A stretch of 64,000 nucleotides of DNA, taken from positions 49,485 to 113,484 of the forward strand of contig NZ_MVDE01000019.1 in the NCBI RefSeq assembly GCF_002843385.1, written 5' to 3'. Under the pieces are notes generated by a model. The model searched no databases and was not told the DNA's origin. It worked only from the letters and a program-made list of their open reading frames with translations. This document shows positions 1-9,951 of this stretch, piece after piece (the first letter of the stretch is position 1; each line of letters opens with the position of its first letter). The position numbers were made by a program, and so were the translations under genes. This stretch comes from Labilibaculum manganireducens. GTDB taxonomy: Bacteria > Bacteroidota > Bacteroidia > Bacteroidales > Marinifilaceae.

Positions 1-326
1 CCAAGGAAATTGGAATTCGAAAAGCAATTGGGGCTTCTCCAAGCTCTGTAGTTGGACTGATATTAATGGAGGCAATATTTATAACAGCAGCCTCGGGATA
101 TGTTGGACTAATTGCCGGGGTGGGCTTACTTGAAGTAATCACCAAATTTGACCTTATTAACAAAATATACCCACCTGCAGCAATTTACTTTTTAAATCCA
201 CAGGTTGATTTAGGAATAGCTATAGGTGCAACCATTGTTTTGGTTGTAACCGGTGCTCTTGCGGGTTTTTTCCCGGCAAGAAAAGCCGCTTCAATCAGAC
301 CCATTGAAGCTTTAAGAGACGAATAA
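1..326 (+). CDS. ABC transporter permease, MacB/FtsX type (5' end outside window)
   Basis: The open frame runs in from the left edge (first complete codon at position 3), so only the last 108 residues are present. It begins with the cytoplasmic signature KEIGIRKAIGAS, which in MacB/FtsX-family permeases precedes the last two membrane helices. Two hydrophobic helices and the tail FFPARKAASIRPIEALRDE follow, the usual end of such permeases. It lies 27 nt upstream of a second permease gene, so the two probably pair in one exporter with an ATPase encoded further left. Family assignment is firm; substrate is unknown. Confidence 0.9.
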   Translation, partial: KEIGIRKAIGASPSSVVGLILMEAIFITAASGYVGLIAGVGLLEVITKFDLINKIYPPAAIYFLNPQVDLGIAIGATIVLVVTGALAGFFPARKAASIRPIEALRDE

Positions 327-353
327 TAAACCAGACTAATAAACGATCAGCTA

Positions 354-1604
354 ATGTTCGATTTGGATAAATGGCAGGAAATTACTGCCGCACTAAAAAA
401 GAATAAACTACGGACCATACTTACCGGTCTCGGTGTAATGTTTGGAATCTTAATTCTGGTAACCTTACTGGGTATTGGAAGAGGTTTTCAAAATAATATA
501 CAATCCTCATTAGGTAATTTCGCAACAAATTCAACAGTTTTTTGGGTAGAAAAAACTACCAAAGCTTACAAAGGTTTGCCACGAAACAGATCGTATCTGT
601 TTACCAATGATGATCTGGAAGTACTTAAAAGATCGATACCTGAATTACAGGATATTGCTCCTGATATAAATGGATGGAGCGGAAATGCCACCAACAATAC
701 ATTTCGGGAAGATAAAAAAGGAAATTTCAGAATCAAAGGGACTTCACCGGAAATGAACAATGTAAATCCGGTTGAAGTTACTGCCGGTCGTTTTATCAAT
801 CAAAATGATTTAAAAGAATTTCGAAAGGTAATTACAATTGGACCAAGAGTTCAGGAACTAATGTTCGAAAAAGATGAAGATCCAATTGGTCAGTACCTTA
901 AAGTAAATGGAATTTATTTTAGAATTATTGGTACAATTAAACCATTAAGTAGAAATATGGGAATGCGCGATGACGTACTTCAAATGCCATTTACTACGTT
1001 GCAGCAATTGTATAACCAAGGAGACAAATTCCGTGTCTTCTTAGCAACGGCTAAGGTTGGAGAATCAGTAGCCGACTTGGAAGACAAAATATTTGAAATT
1101 CTGGCCAGAAGGCATTCCATTCATCCTGATGACAGACAAGCCATTGGTAATTTTAATATTGCCAAGATGTTCAACAAAATATTTGGCCTTTTTAACAGCA
1201 TTGGATTCTTATTTTGGGTAATAGGCTTTGGAGTTCTTCTAACCGGTATTATTGGAGTTAGCAATATTATGCATGTAGTTGTAAAAGAAAGAACAAAAGA
1301 ATTAGGAATTAAACGTGCCATTGGTGCACGTCCTCGTGAAGTTGTTGGTCAAATCATAAATGAAGCCGTTTTCCTTACCACCTTTGCGGGATTCTGGGGA
1401 CTGGTTTTAGGTGTTTTAATTGTAGAAGGAATCGGTAAAATAACAGAAGGTGATCCTAATCCACAAATTTTAAATCCTTATGTTGATATAAATGTTGCAT
1501 TTATAGCACTCGGTGTTTTGGTTTTATTTGGTGTTTTGGCTGGACTGCTTCCAGCACAAAGAGCCATCAGAATTAAACCCGTAGATGCATTGAGATACGA
1601 ATAA
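354..1604 (+). CDS. ABC transporter permease, MacB-like
   Basis: 416 aa, full length for a four-helix MacB-type permease. An N-terminal helix (about residues 18-42) is followed by a large MacB_PCD-type periplasmic domain (about 45-275) and three C-terminal helices. The coupling motif KERTKELGIKRAIGARPRE lies near residue 315 and the protein ends PAQRAIRIKPVDALRYE. These permeases do not form a channel but transmit ATP-driven motion to a periplasmic adaptor, usually exporting peptides, lipids or drugs through TolC. The adaptor and TolC-like genes follow directly, so this is one operon. Substrate cannot be read from sequence. Confidence 0.93.
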   Translation: MFDLDKWQEITAALKKNKLRTILTGLGVMFGILILVTLLGIGRGFQNNIQSSLGNFATNSTVFWVEKTTKAYKGLPRNRSYLFTNDDLEVLKRSIPELQDIAPDINGWSGNATNNTFREDKKGNFRIKGTSPEMNNVNPVEVTAGRFINQNDLKEFRKVITIGPRVQELMFEKDEDPIGQYLKVNGIYFRIIGTIKPLSRNMGMRDDVLQMPFTTLQQLYNQGDKFRVFLATAKVGESVADLEDKIFEILARRHSIHPDDRQAIGNFNIAKMFNKIFGLFNSIGFLFWVIGFGVLLTGIIGVSNIMHVVVKERTKELGIKRAIGARPREVVGQIINEAVFLTTFAGFWGLVLGVLIVEGIGKITEGDPNPQILNPYVDINVAFIALGVLVLFGVLAGLLPAQRAIRIKPVDALRYE

Positions 1605-1639
1605 AAAAAATAATTCATAATCCGAAAATAATACTAGTC

Positions 1640-2758
1640 ATGAAAAAAGTTTTTAGAATTGTATTGGTTGTATTTTTTATCCTCCTTTTTGTAGGAACCA
1701 TTGTATTCCTATATCAAAAGTCGCAGGATAAACCTGTGGTTTACAACACAAAATCACCTGAAATAACAGATATTATTAAAAAGACGGTTGCAACCGGATC
1801 TGTTGTTCCAAGAAAAGAAATCGCAATTAAACCTCAGGGAGTTTCCGGAATTATTGAAACTTTATATGTTGAGGCTGGGGATATGCTAAAAAAAGGTGAT
1901 CCTATTGCTAAAATAAAGATCATTCCTGATATGATTAATTTGAATAGTGCTGAATCAAGAGTAAAAGTAGCCCAAATTAATTACGAGGATAAAGAAATTA
2001 ACTACAACCGGGATAAGGCTTTGTTTGACAAAAAAGTTATTTCAGAATCTGATTTCCAAAAGACACAATTGTCTTTCCGAAATTCTACAGAAGAGTTGCA
2101 ATCAGCAAAAGATAATCTGCAGTTGATTAAAGAAGGTGTAACTAAAAGCTCTGCAAAAGCTACAAATACCATTATTCGTTCAACAATTGAAGGAATGATA
2201 CTTGATATTCCGGTAAAAGAAGGAAATTCAGTAATTCAAAGCAATACTTTTAATGATGGAACCACAGTTGCTATTGTTGCTGACATGGGTGAAATGATTT
2301 TTCAAGGTAAAGTTGATGAAACAGAAGTTGGAAAGATTGTTCAGGGAATGAACCTTGAATTAACCATTGGTGCAATTGAAGATGTGAAGTTTGACGCTCA
2401 TCTGGAATACATATCTCCAAAAGGTGTGGAAGAGAATGGCGCCATTCAATTCGAAATAAAAGCCTCTGTTAAGCTTAAAAAAGACTTCTTTATTCGTTCG
2501 GGATACAGTGCTAATGCTGAAATTGTGCTTGATAAAAGAGAAAAAGTATTGGCTGTAAACGAAAGTCTTTTAGAGTTTAAAAATGATTCAACTTTTGTAG
2601 AGGTAGAAACTTCTGAGCAAAAGTTTGAAAAGAGATTTATTAAAACTGGTCTTTCGGATGGTATCAACATAGAAGTTTTAGAAGGTATTACAAAAGACGA
2701 TAAGCTTAAAGGAGAAAAAAGGAAAAAAATTGAAGAAATAAAAGAGAAGAAAGACTAG
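1640..2758 (+). CDS. Efflux periplasmic adaptor (HlyD/MacA-type membrane fusion protein)
   Basis: 372 aa. A single N-terminal membrane anchor (about residues 5-25) is followed by a split lipoyl-like domain (KPQGVSGIIETLYVEAGDMLKKGDPI), an alpha-helical hairpin (about 95-160) and beta-barrel and membrane-proximal domains, then a very lysine/glutamate-rich tail. Such adaptors link an inner-membrane pump to a TolC outer-membrane duct. Position between the MacB-like permease and a TolC gene, 35 nt after the permease, supports a MacAB-TolC-type tripartite exporter. No ATPase gene lies inside the window. Confidence 0.92.
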   Translation: MKKVFRIVLVVFFILLFVGTIVFLYQKSQDKPVVYNTKSPEITDIIKKTVATGSVVPRKEIAIKPQGVSGIIETLYVEAGDMLKKGDPIAKIKIIPDMINLNSAESRVKVAQINYEDKEINYNRDKALFDKKVISESDFQKTQLSFRNSTEELQSAKDNLQLIKEGVTKSSAKATNTIIRSTIEGMILDIPVKEGNSVIQSNTFNDGTTVAIVADMGEMIFQGKVDETEVGKIVQGMNLELTIGAIEDVKFDAHLEYISPKGVEENGAIQFEIKASVKLKKDFFIRSGYSANAEIVLDKREKVLAVNESLLEFKNDSTFVEVETSEQKFEKRFIKTGLSDGINIEVLEGITKDDKLKGEKRKKIEEIKEKKD

Positions 2759-2866
2759 GAAAAACTTCCATTGAGGTGGAAAGATTAAATAAGCATCATT
2801 AATTTATCCTTGTTAAATTAATGACGAAAGAACTAGTTTTATCGGATCAAAAAAATACATACACAC

Positions 2867-4228
2867 ATGAAAAAAATATTATTACTTGTCCTTGTTTTTG
2901 CCTTTTCCTTTTCTGGTATTTATGCTCAGGAATTATGGAATTTGGAGAGATGCATAACACATGCAAAGGAACACAATATCAACCTTAAGTTACAAAAACT
3001 GGATGCTGACGTTCAGGCAAACAATACCAGGCAATCAAAATTGGATCTTTTACCAGACTTAAATGGTAATACAGGATACAACTTTAACTATGGACGTTCG
3101 TTAAGCGCTGACAATACCTATGTAAACGAAAACAGTCAAACTGGTTCTCTTGGCCTTTCATCCAGAGTTACTCTATTCAGTGGTTTTCAAAAATGGAATT
3201 CAGTTAAACAAAACGAATTGGATCTTAAAGCAAATTTGCAGGATGTTGAAAAAGCAAAAGAAGATCTAGCATTGAATATAACATCCTACTATTTAGATAT
3301 TTTATTCAAAAAGGAACTTCTTCAGGTAGCACAAGAACAATTAAAAGTTACTGAGCTTCAGATTAAAAGAACAGAAGTTTTGGTAGAGGCAGGAACTTTA
3401 CCAAAAGGAACTTTGATGGAACAAAAAGCTCAGGCCGCACGCGAAGATCTTGCTGTAGTTAATGCGCAAAATTCTCTTGATATCGCTTTGCTCGATTTGG
3501 CGCAGTTATTGGACTTAGAAGACACGAAAAATTTTGATATCCAGACACCTGAACTACCTGTTTTAAATGCAACCAAATCAATGGTTGATCCTGAATCAGT
3601 TTTTATTAATGCATTAACCTTCCGTCCGGAAATGAAAGCGGCACAATACCGTTTGGAAAGTTCTGAGAAAGGTTTGATTATTGCTAAAGGTCAACGTACT
3701 CCAACTTTATCTATGTCGGGATCATGGAATTCGGGTTATCGCAGAAATCAACCTGAATATGGATTCGCCACAGACGGAAGCCCTATTATTATCAGAAAAG
3801 AAATGAAATTGAATGATCAATTAAGATTGTTTGAATCTAAAAGCTTTGGTTTCAATTTAAGCATTCCAATTTTTAATGGAGGAGTTGTTAACCGAAACAT
3901 TAGTAACGCAAAAATCAATATTGATCGTTATCGCTTAAATATGGACAACTCTAAAAATGTCCTGCGAAAAGAAATTGAACAAGCACATGCCAATGCCAAG
4001 GCTGCCATGAAAAAGTTTTTCTCTAGTGAAACTGCAGTTTCTTCAACCGAAGAAGCCTTCCGTTACACCGAAGAAAAATTCAATCTTGGCTTGGTTAATT
4101 CTGTTGATTACAATCAGGAAAAAAACAATCTTTTCAAATCTAAATCAGATTTACTGCAAGCGAAATACGAATACATATTCCGCACCAAAATTCTTGATTT
4201 CTATAATGGCATCGAAATAAATTTATAA
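2867..4228 (+). CDS. TolC family outer membrane efflux protein
   Basis: 453 aa with a clear signal peptide (cleavage likely after IYA, before QELWNLE). The mature part opens with the typical WNLERCITHAKEHN motif and contains the duplicated helical/strand pattern of outer membrane efflux proteins, including the repeated NPIFNGG/ISNAK-type segment near residue 340. It forms a trimeric duct across the outer membrane. It is the last gene of the efflux operon and a strong terminator follows within 25 nt. Confidence 0.93.
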   Translation: MKKILLLVLVFAFSFSGIYAQELWNLERCITHAKEHNINLKLQKLDADVQANNTRQSKLDLLPDLNGNTGYNFNYGRSLSADNTYVNENSQTGSLGLSSRVTLFSGFQKWNSVKQNELDLKANLQDVEKAKEDLALNITSYYLDILFKKELLQVAQEQLKVTELQIKRTEVLVEAGTLPKGTLMEQKAQAAREDLAVVNAQNSLDIALLDLAQLLDLEDTKNFDIQTPELPVLNATKSMVDPESVFINALTFRPEMKAAQYRLESSEKGLIIAKGQRTPTLSMSGSWNSGYRRNQPEYGFATDGSPIIIRKEMKLNDQLRLFESKSFGFNLSIPIFNGGVVNRNISNAKINIDRYRLNMDNSKNVLRKEIEQAHANAKAAMKKFFSSETAVSSTEEAFRYTEEKFNLGLVNSVDYNQEKNNLFKSKSDLLQAKYEYIFRTKILDFYNGIEINL

Positions 4229-4250
4229 TCAAGTTTCAAATTCAAAAAAG

Positions 4251-4283
4251 CTCTCAGCCCATTTCGGGTTGAGAGTTTTTTTT
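4251..4283 (+). terminator. Rho-independent terminator after the efflux operon
   Basis: A 10-bp stem, CTCTCAGCCC with GGGTTGAGAG (one G-U pair), a 5-nt loop and a run of eight T. It closes the MacB/HlyD/TolC operon. Confidence 0.9.
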
Positions 4284-4455
4284 ATCAAGTAAGTGTTTCC
4301 TTCCAATTATTTGTCTTAGTAATAGAACCATTTTAAAACCATATCATTTACCCATTTTAATAAATTTGGATAGTGCACTGGTCATATATTTGAACTGTTA
4401 TCGTTCACAATTAGTATTTTATCCTTTATTTTGCATTGATTTTAAATTTTATCAA

Positions 4456-5169
4456 ATGGCATTACTATTACATATAGAGACATCAACAGCGGTTTGTTCT
4501 GTTGCATTAGGAAAAGATGGTGATTTACTGGCTCTTAAGGAAACGAAAGAAGGAATGAAACACGCAACTCACCTAACCATTTTTATTCAAAACATTTTAA
4601 AGGAGAATAATTTAACTCCAACCGATTTAGACGGAGTTGTAATTAGTATGGGCCCAGGATCGTATACTGGCTTACGCATTGGTGTATCAACAGCAAAAGG
4701 GATTTGTTACGGAGCTAACCTGCCTCTAATCTCAATAAATACTTTGCAGGCAATGACAAAGCCATTACTTGAAAATAAAGATATTACGTCTCTATTGACT
4801 AATCCTGAAAAAGCCTATTACTGTCCGATGATTGATGCAAGAAGGATGGAAGTTTACACTGCCTTTTTCAATAGCAAAAATGAATTGGCCGGAGATATTT
4901 CTGCTGATATTATTGATGAAAACTCCTACTCGAAAGAACTTTCGGAAAGAGAAATTATTTTCTTTGGTGATGGCTCTTCAAAATGCAAGGAAGTAATTAA
5001 AAGTAAAAATGGCATCTTTCTTGATAATATAACACCATCGGCAGTAGGAATGATAGAACTGGCTGAAATAAAATTTCAGAATCAGGAATTTGAAGATGTG
5101 GCTTATTTTGAGCCCTTTTATCTGAAAGATTTTGTTGCAACTACTCCTAAAAAGAATATCTTTAATTAA
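4456..5169 (+). CDS. tsaB: tRNA threonylcarbamoyladenosine biosynthesis protein TsaB
   Basis: 237 aa from the ATG at 4456. The frame is open to 4366, but the added N-terminus is hydrophobic and unlike the family, whereas MALLLHIETSTAVCSVALG is the classic TsaB start. The ASKHA-fold nucleotide loop and MGPGSYTGLRIGVSTAKG are present near residues 65-85. TsaB is the inactive TsaD paralogue that scaffolds the TsaB-TsaD-TsaE complex making t6A37 on ANN-decoding tRNAs, which include the tRNA-Asn genes of this window. It is followed after 18 nt by a DUF3108 gene, probably co-transcribed. Confidence 0.93.
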   Translation: MALLLHIETSTAVCSVALGKDGDLLALKETKEGMKHATHLTIFIQNILKENNLTPTDLDGVVISMGPGSYTGLRIGVSTAKGICYGANLPLISINTLQAMTKPLLENKDITSLLTNPEKAYYCPMIDARRMEVYTAFFNSKNELAGDISADIIDENSYSKELSEREIIFFGDGSSKCKEVIKSKNGIFLDNITPSAVGMIELAEIKFQNQEFEDVAYFEPFYLKDFVATTPKKNIFN

Positions 5170-5187
5170 GAATCAACAATAATCCAT

Positions 5188-5955
5188 ATGTATAAATTAT
5201 CTCTTAGCATTCTTCTAATTTTTCTAAGCCATACACTTTTATTGGCCGATTCTCCTATTAAGAATACCGAAAAAGGGGAAAATCTAAGATATGTTATACA
5301 TTATGGAATTATTCGAGGTGGAAAAGCAAGCCTAAAAATCAGAAGTGAAAAAATAGATGGCAAAGATCTGTATCATGCAACTCTAACTGGGAAAACCATC
5401 GGATTATTCAATTCGCTTTATAAAGTAAAAGATACATACGAGAGTTTTATTAATACAGAAACCCTGTTGCCTGAAAAAGCAATTAGAGATATTCGCGAAG
5501 GAAATTACAAAAGATATACTGAAATTGTTTTTAACCGGGAAAAGAATGAAGTGAACTCTACACGTTCAGGAATTCATAAAGTACCGGAAGGAACACATGA
5601 TATTTTATCGGCTTTTTACTTTGCAAGAGCCAATCATTTCAATTCAAATTTAAAAGTTGGAGAAGTTGTGAAAATCCAAACTCATTTCTCCGATGAATTG
5701 TTTCTTCTTCAATTCCGATTTATGGGATATGAAACAATTAACAGCAAAATTGGAGATGTGAACTGTTATAAATTCATACCAATTGTAGCAACAGGTAGAG
5801 CATTTAAAGATGAAGATGATATGACCATCTGGATATCTGCTGATGCAAACCGGATTCCGGTTCGCGTACAATTCGATCTTTTTATCGGTTCATTGCGCTG
5901 CGATTTGATTAATTTTTCAGATTTTTCCTATGACTCCCTCTTGGATAACGACTAA
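5188..5955 (+). CDS. DUF3108 domain-containing exported protein
   Basis: 255 aa with a signal peptide (about residues 1-20, ending LLLAD). The mature protein matches the DUF3108 pattern: a YVIHYGIIRGGKASL opening, repeated beta strands, a central DILSAFYFAR segment and a C-terminal KFIPIVATGRAFKDEDDMTIWIS-like region. DUF3108 proteins are periplasmic beta-rich proteins of unknown function in Bacteroidetes and Proteobacteria. It sits close behind tsaB in the same direction. No enzymatic motif is evident. Confidence 0.85.
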   Translation: MYKLSLSILLIFLSHTLLLADSPIKNTEKGENLRYVIHYGIIRGGKASLKIRSEKIDGKDLYHATLTGKTIGLFNSLYKVKDTYESFINTETLLPEKAIRDIREGNYKRYTEIVFNREKNEVNSTRSGIHKVPEGTHDILSAFYFARANHFNSNLKVGEVVKIQTHFSDELFLLQFRFMGYETINSKIGDVNCYKFIPIVATGRAFKDEDDMTIWISADANRIPVRVQFDLFIGSLRCDLINFSDFSYDSLLDND

Positions 5956-6026
5956 TTTTTTACCATTTCAAGGGTATCTATTTCAAACAAAGCCTCATAA
6001 TATTTCAGAATATTAATTGTTTACCC

Positions 6027-6034
6027 TATTTTTG
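6027..6034 (+). promoter_or_regulatory. Probable -7 box of the efp promoter
   Basis: TATTTTTG matches the Bacteroidetes TAnnTTTG -7 element, 67 nt ahead of efp. No well-placed TTG -33 box is visible, so confidence is moderate. Confidence 0.45.
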
Positions 6035-6100
6035 CAAAACTCAAAAAGAGACGAAGCTTTTCTTTTCTTAGAAATGATTATTAAAAATTAATATTATATC

Positions 6101-6670
6101 ATGGCATCTACTACAGATTTTAAAAATGGAATGTGTATCCACTATAAAGGAGATTTATATACAATTGTACAATTCCAACACGTAAAACCAGGTAAAGGTC
6201 CAGCCTTTGTTAGAACAAAACTTAAAAATGTTAAAACAGGTAAAGTTATTGACAATACTTTTAACTCTGGTGTGAAAATTGACATCGCCCGTATCGAGAG
6301 ACGTCCGCATCAATTCCTTTATAAAGATGATATGGGATATAATTTGATGCACACCGAAACATACGAACAAATTGTTTTACCTGAAGAATTGTTTAATGCC
6401 GCTGACCTTTTAAAAGAAGGTGAAATGGTTGAGGCGGTTTTCCACGCCGACACAGAAACTCCATTGTATGTCGATCTTCCTGCTCATGTTGTTATGGAAG
6501 TTACTTACACAGAACCTGGTTTAAGAGGCGATAGTTCATCGACCTCATCGCTAAAAGCAGCAACTGTAGAAAGTGGTGCTACCATAATGGTACCTTTATT
6601 TATCAACACGGGCGATTTAATTAAAATTGACACACGTGACCACTCTTATTCAGAGCGTGTAAAAGCATAA
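6101..6670 (+). CDS. efp: Elongation factor P
   Basis: 189 aa, the standard length. Three beta-barrel domains are recognisable: a KOW-like N-terminus with the tip loop [10 protein letters not shown], a central domain, and the C-terminal domain ending [16 protein letters not shown]. The lysine at the loop tip (about residue 32) corresponds to the residue that is modified or contacts the P-site tRNA in other EF-P proteins. EF-P relieves ribosome stalling at polyproline stretches. It stands alone, with its own promoter-like box and a strong terminator. Confidence 0.97.
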   Translation: MASTTDFKNGMCIHYKGDLYTIVQFQHVKPGKGPAFVRTKLKNVKTGKVIDNTFNSGVKIDIARIERRPHQFLYKDDMGYNLMHTETYEQIVLPEELFNAADLLKEGEMVEAVFHADTETPLYVDLPAHVVMEVTYTEPGLRGDSSSTSSLKAATVESGATIMVPLFINTGDLIKIDTRDHSYSERVKA

Positions 6671-6689
6671 TTTTTATAAACTCATCATC

Positions 6690-6724
6690 AAAAAAGGATT
6701 CTTTATGGAATCCTTTTTTTTTTT
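6690..6724 (+). terminator. Rho-independent terminator after efp
   Basis: A 12-bp stem (AAAAAAGGATTC with GAATCCTTTTTT), loop TTTATG, then a long T run. Confidence 0.92.
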
Positions 6725-6790
6725 CATATTTCCGATTGACTGATGATTTGATATTTCTTAAATTAGCATGGAACATAAACCCTCCCTATC

Positions 6791-8020
6791 GTGATCAAGC
6801 AACAATCTGTTAACAGCAAATTTAAGCTCAACCTAATCCTTAAAATTACTCAGGCGATTAATGAAAACTTATCAATTGATGAGCTTTTGCAGCAGTATAA
6901 GCATATTTTATTTAATGATCTTAAGATTGGGAAAATTGCAGTTTACAAATTTAGTTCCCGCTGGGAAAAATTATTGGTATCCGGTATTTCAAAAGAATGC
7001 ATTGATAAGATTAAAATTGGAAAACACCTAAGCAGTATTTCTGAAATTACTTATGTATCACGAGATTTACCCGAAGTGTTCTGGTCTTTTGATTTTATTA
7101 TTCCGGTCATCCACAAAAATTCAGTACTTGCATACATCCTAATTGGTGATATCGATGAAGAAATGGAAGGAATGAGCCCGGCAATCAGACACCTTAGCTT
7201 CATACAAACCATTTCCAATATTATCATTGTGGCCATGGAGAACAAACGTCTGTACAAACAATTATTGATTCAGGAAGCTTTTAAGAAGGAAATGGAATTG
7301 GCTTCAAAAATCCAAAACCTTCTCATTCCCAATCAAAGCTCACTGCCACAAAATCAATATATTTCTACCTGCGGATATTATCAGCCACACTTTGAAATTG
7401 GCGGCGATTATTACGATTTTATCAACTTTAACGATCAGGAGTTAGGATTTTGTATTGGTGATGTTTCAGGAAAAGGAATTCCGGCAGCCTTAATCATGTC
7501 TAATTTTCAAGCTACATTACGGGCGCTTTTCAGGCCTGAAACACCGCTGGATGAACTCATGGTTCAATTGAACCAAAAAGTATGCGACAACTCAAGCAGT
7601 GAGAAATTCCTGACCTTTTTTATTGGGATTTACAATTACACCACCAGAAAGCTGAAATATGTGAATGCCAGTCATCACCCTCCACTTCTTTACAATTTTG
7701 TAAATGGAGAAACTACCTTACTAAAAAAAGGATGTATTGGTTTGGGTATGCTTAATGAAATCCCAGCCATATCAATTGGAGAAATTACTATTAATGAGCA
7801 TTCAAAGCTGCTTTGCTATACCGATGGATTAATAGAACTCGAAAGAGATGATCAAATGGAGGTAGGCGTTCAGTTCCTAACCAAAACGTTCGCAACACAA
7901 AAAAATATCTCAGATACCTTTACAGATCTGATACATCACATCGACATCGGAAAAAAGAACAAGACCGTAATAGACGATATCTCTTTGTTCGGCATCGAGT
8001 TCAAAACTACACAAATGTAA
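6791..8020 (+). CDS. PP2C/SpoIIE-type protein serine/threonine phosphatase with N-terminal sensory region
   Basis: 409 aa, starting with GTG at 6791; the nearby ATG at 6768 is out of frame and closes quickly. The first about 160 residues look like a GAF-type sensory domain. A short helical linker (KEMELASKIQNLLIP) leads into a SpoIIE/RsbU-like PPM phosphatase domain with metal-binding motifs GGDYYDF, IGDVSGKGIPAALIMS, and later LLCYTDGLIE and DDISLFGIE. Such proteins usually dephosphorylate an anti-sigma antagonist in a partner-switching pathway. No partner gene is adjacent, so the pathway is unknown. Confidence 0.88.
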   Translation: MIKQQSVNSKFKLNLILKITQAINENLSIDELLQQYKHILFNDLKIGKIAVYKFSSRWEKLLVSGISKECIDKIKIGKHLSSISEITYVSRDLPEVFWSFDFIIPVIHKNSVLAYILIGDIDEEMEGMSPAIRHLSFIQTISNIIIVAMENKRLYKQLLIQEAFKKEMELASKIQNLLIPNQSSLPQNQYISTCGYYQPHFEIGGDYYDFINFNDQELGFCIGDVSGKGIPAALIMSNFQATLRALFRPETPLDELMVQLNQKVCDNSSSEKFLTFFIGIYNYTTRKLKYVNASHHPPLLYNFVNGETTLLKKGCIGLGMLNEIPAISIGEITINEHSKLLCYTDGLIELERDDQMEVGVQFLTKTFATQKNISDTFTDLIHHIDIGKKNKTVIDDISLFGIEFKTTQM

Positions 8021-8047
8021 AAAGGAACGGCATCAGCCGTTCCTTTT
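8021..8047. terminator. Bidirectional terminator between converging genes
   Basis: AAAGGAACGGC pairs perfectly with GCCGTTCCTTT around a 4-nt loop (ATCA). A/T flanks on both sides let it serve the phosphatase gene (+) and the lipoprotein gene (-). Confidence 0.85.
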
Positions 8048-8066
8048 CAATTGGAATATTATTTTT

Positions 8067-8498
8067 CTATTCTACTACAAAAATTCGGGGCTCTGATTTT
8101 ATATTTTCTTCTGTTGAAGCATCCGTAACTTTTATTTCTATGGTATATTCTCCCTTTTCTGGATTACCCGGCAATGTCATATCAAATGCAACATCTTGAG
8201 TTTTTCCTGACAATAAACCTGATTTATCAAATGTAAAAACCTCTGGAGCTACTTTTACAGATGCTACACTAGCAGCTTTAGTTAACTTAACGTTTACAAC
8301 ATAGGATTTTAGAGCAACATTATCAGTAGCAGTAAAACTCACTTTTACTATTGCATCTCCAACAAATGATTCCTTTGCTTCAGGACTTTTAATTGTAATT
8401 CCAGGAGCTTCTTTATCAGTATCATCTCCACCACTACTGCCACAACTCATCATACCTATTGAGAAAAGAACGATAAGGGCATACTTTAAGAATTTCAT
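8067..8498 (-). CDS. Small lipoprotein with Ig-like fold (DUF4625-like)
   Basis: 143 aa. A type II signal peptide ends in GMMSC, followed by the serine/glycine-rich spacer GSSGGDD typical of exported Bacteroidetes lipoproteins. The mature part reads as one beta-sandwich domain: ITIKSPEAKESFVGDAIVKVSFTATDNVALKSYVV resembles DUF4625/Ig-like domains, with a closing EYTIEIKVTDASTEEN segment. Probably envelope-anchored, possibly surface-exposed. Function unknown; the domain match is from pattern only. Confidence 0.75.
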   Translation of the reverse strand: MKFLKYALIVLFSIGMMSCGSSGGDDTDKEAPGITIKSPEAKESFVGDAIVKVSFTATDNVALKSYVVNVKLTKAASVASVKVAPEVFTFDKSGLLSGKTQDVAFDMTLPGNPEKGEYTIEIKVTDASTEENIKSEPRIFVVE

Positions 8499-8559
8499 AT
8501 AATCTGATTTTAGTTTGTGATTTAGTTTTATCTAATAAAAATAGTTGATAGCTAGCAAA

Positions 8560-9852
8560 CTAGCAAGCAACTACAAGGAAATAATTCTTTTTACCTTTTT
8601 GAACCAAAAAATATTTATCTGCAATTAAATGTTCTTTTGTAATTAACATCTCCGGATTATCTACTTTTTCCTTATTAATACTGATTGCATTGCCTTTAAA
8701 AAGTCTTCTTAGTTCTCCTTTCGATGGAAATACATCTGTTTTAACAGCCAATAATTCCAAAATATCAATACCATTGTCAAATTCAGACTTACTAACAGTA
8801 AACTGAGGTACTCCTTCAAAAACAGATAAGAATGTCTCTTCATCCAATTTTTTCAAAACATCAGCTGTGGCTTTTCCAAATAAAATTTGAGATGCTTCAA
8901 CTGCTGTATTGTAATCTTCTTCGGAGTGGATCATGATAGTTACCTCTTTAGCTAACCGTTGCTGCAATTTTCTCATATGAGGAGCTTCCTGATGTTCTTC
9001 TATCAGAGCAAAAATTTCTTCTTTCGGAAGAAGTGTGAATATTTTAAGGTATTTCGCGGCATCTTCATCAGAGGTATTCAGCCAAAACTGGTAGAATTTA
9101 TAAGGCGAAGTACGTTTAGGATCTAACCAAATATTTCCTGATTCTGTTTTTCCAAACTTTCCACCATCTGCTTTAGTAATCAGCGGACAAGTTATCGCAA
9201 AAGCAGTACCACTTTCTTTTCGGCGAATTAATTCTGTTCCGGTAGTAATGTTTCCCCACTGATCGGAACCACCCATCTGCAATTTGCAGTTCTTAGTTCG
9301 GTAAAGTTCCAAAAAGTCAGTTCCCTGCACTAATTGGTAAGTAAATTCGGTAAAAGACATTCCTGATTTAGAATCAGCACTTAATCTTTTCTTTACAGAA
9401 TCCTTACTCATCATGTAATTCACAGTAAGGTGTTTGCCAATATCACGAATAAAATCAAGAAAGGTAAAGTCCTTCATCCAATCGTAATTGTTCACCATTT
9501 CGGCAGCATTTACGGCGTCTGAATCGAAATCCATGAACTTGGAAAGCTGCGCACGCAAACATTCCTGATTGTGACGAAGAGTTTTTTCATCCAGTAAATT
9601 TCTTTCCTGAGATTTACCTGAAGGATCTCCGATCATGCCGGTTGCTCCTCCTACCAATACAATTGGCTTGTGTCCCGATACCTGAAAATGTTTTAACATC
9701 ATTACACCAACAAGGTGTCCGATGTGCAGTGAATCTGCCGTAGGATCAATTCCTACATAAGCTGATGTTAGTTCTTTTGCAAGTTGTTCTTCTATTCCAG
9801 GCATCATATCGTGAATCATGCCCCGCCACTGGAGTTCCTCAATAAAATTCAT
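8560..9852 (-). CDS. tyrS: Tyrosyl-tRNA synthetase
   Basis: 430 aa, the usual bacterial length. The class I HIGH motif is at residues 43-46 ([10 protein letters not shown]), the tyrosine pocket signature GGSDQWGNI is near residue 193, and the KMSKS-equivalent loop is KFGKTESGN near 232. An S4-like RNA-binding domain ends the protein. It charges tRNA-Tyr. It lies 61 nt downstream of nothing obvious on its strand and seems monocistronic. Confidence 0.97.
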   Translation of the reverse strand: MNFIEELQWRGMIHDMMPGIEEQLAKELTSAYVGIDPTADSLHIGHLVGVMMLKHFQVSGHKPIVLVGGATGMIGDPSGKSQERNLLDEKTLRHNQECLRAQLSKFMDFDSDAVNAAEMVNNYDWMKDFTFLDFIRDIGKHLTVNYMMSKDSVKKRLSADSKSGMSFTEFTYQLVQGTDFLELYRTKNCKLQMGGSDQWGNITTGTELIRRKESGTAFAITCPLITKADGGKFGKTESGNIWLDPKRTSPYKFYQFWLNTSDEDAAKYLKIFTLLPKEEIFALIEEHQEAPHMRKLQQRLAKEVTIMIHSEEDYNTAVEASQILFGKATADVLKKLDEETFLSVFEGVPQFTVSKSEFDNGIDILELLAVKTDVFPSKGELRRLFKGNAISINKEKVDNPEMLITKEHLIADKYFLVQKGKKNYFLVVAC

Positions 9853-9951
9853 TTGTTCTGTATTTAATTTCCTGATAGGAATCTAATTATCAATTTTCTA
9901 TTTGAATGGCAAAGATAAGAATTTTACCATTTTATTATGCTGTAATTTTTT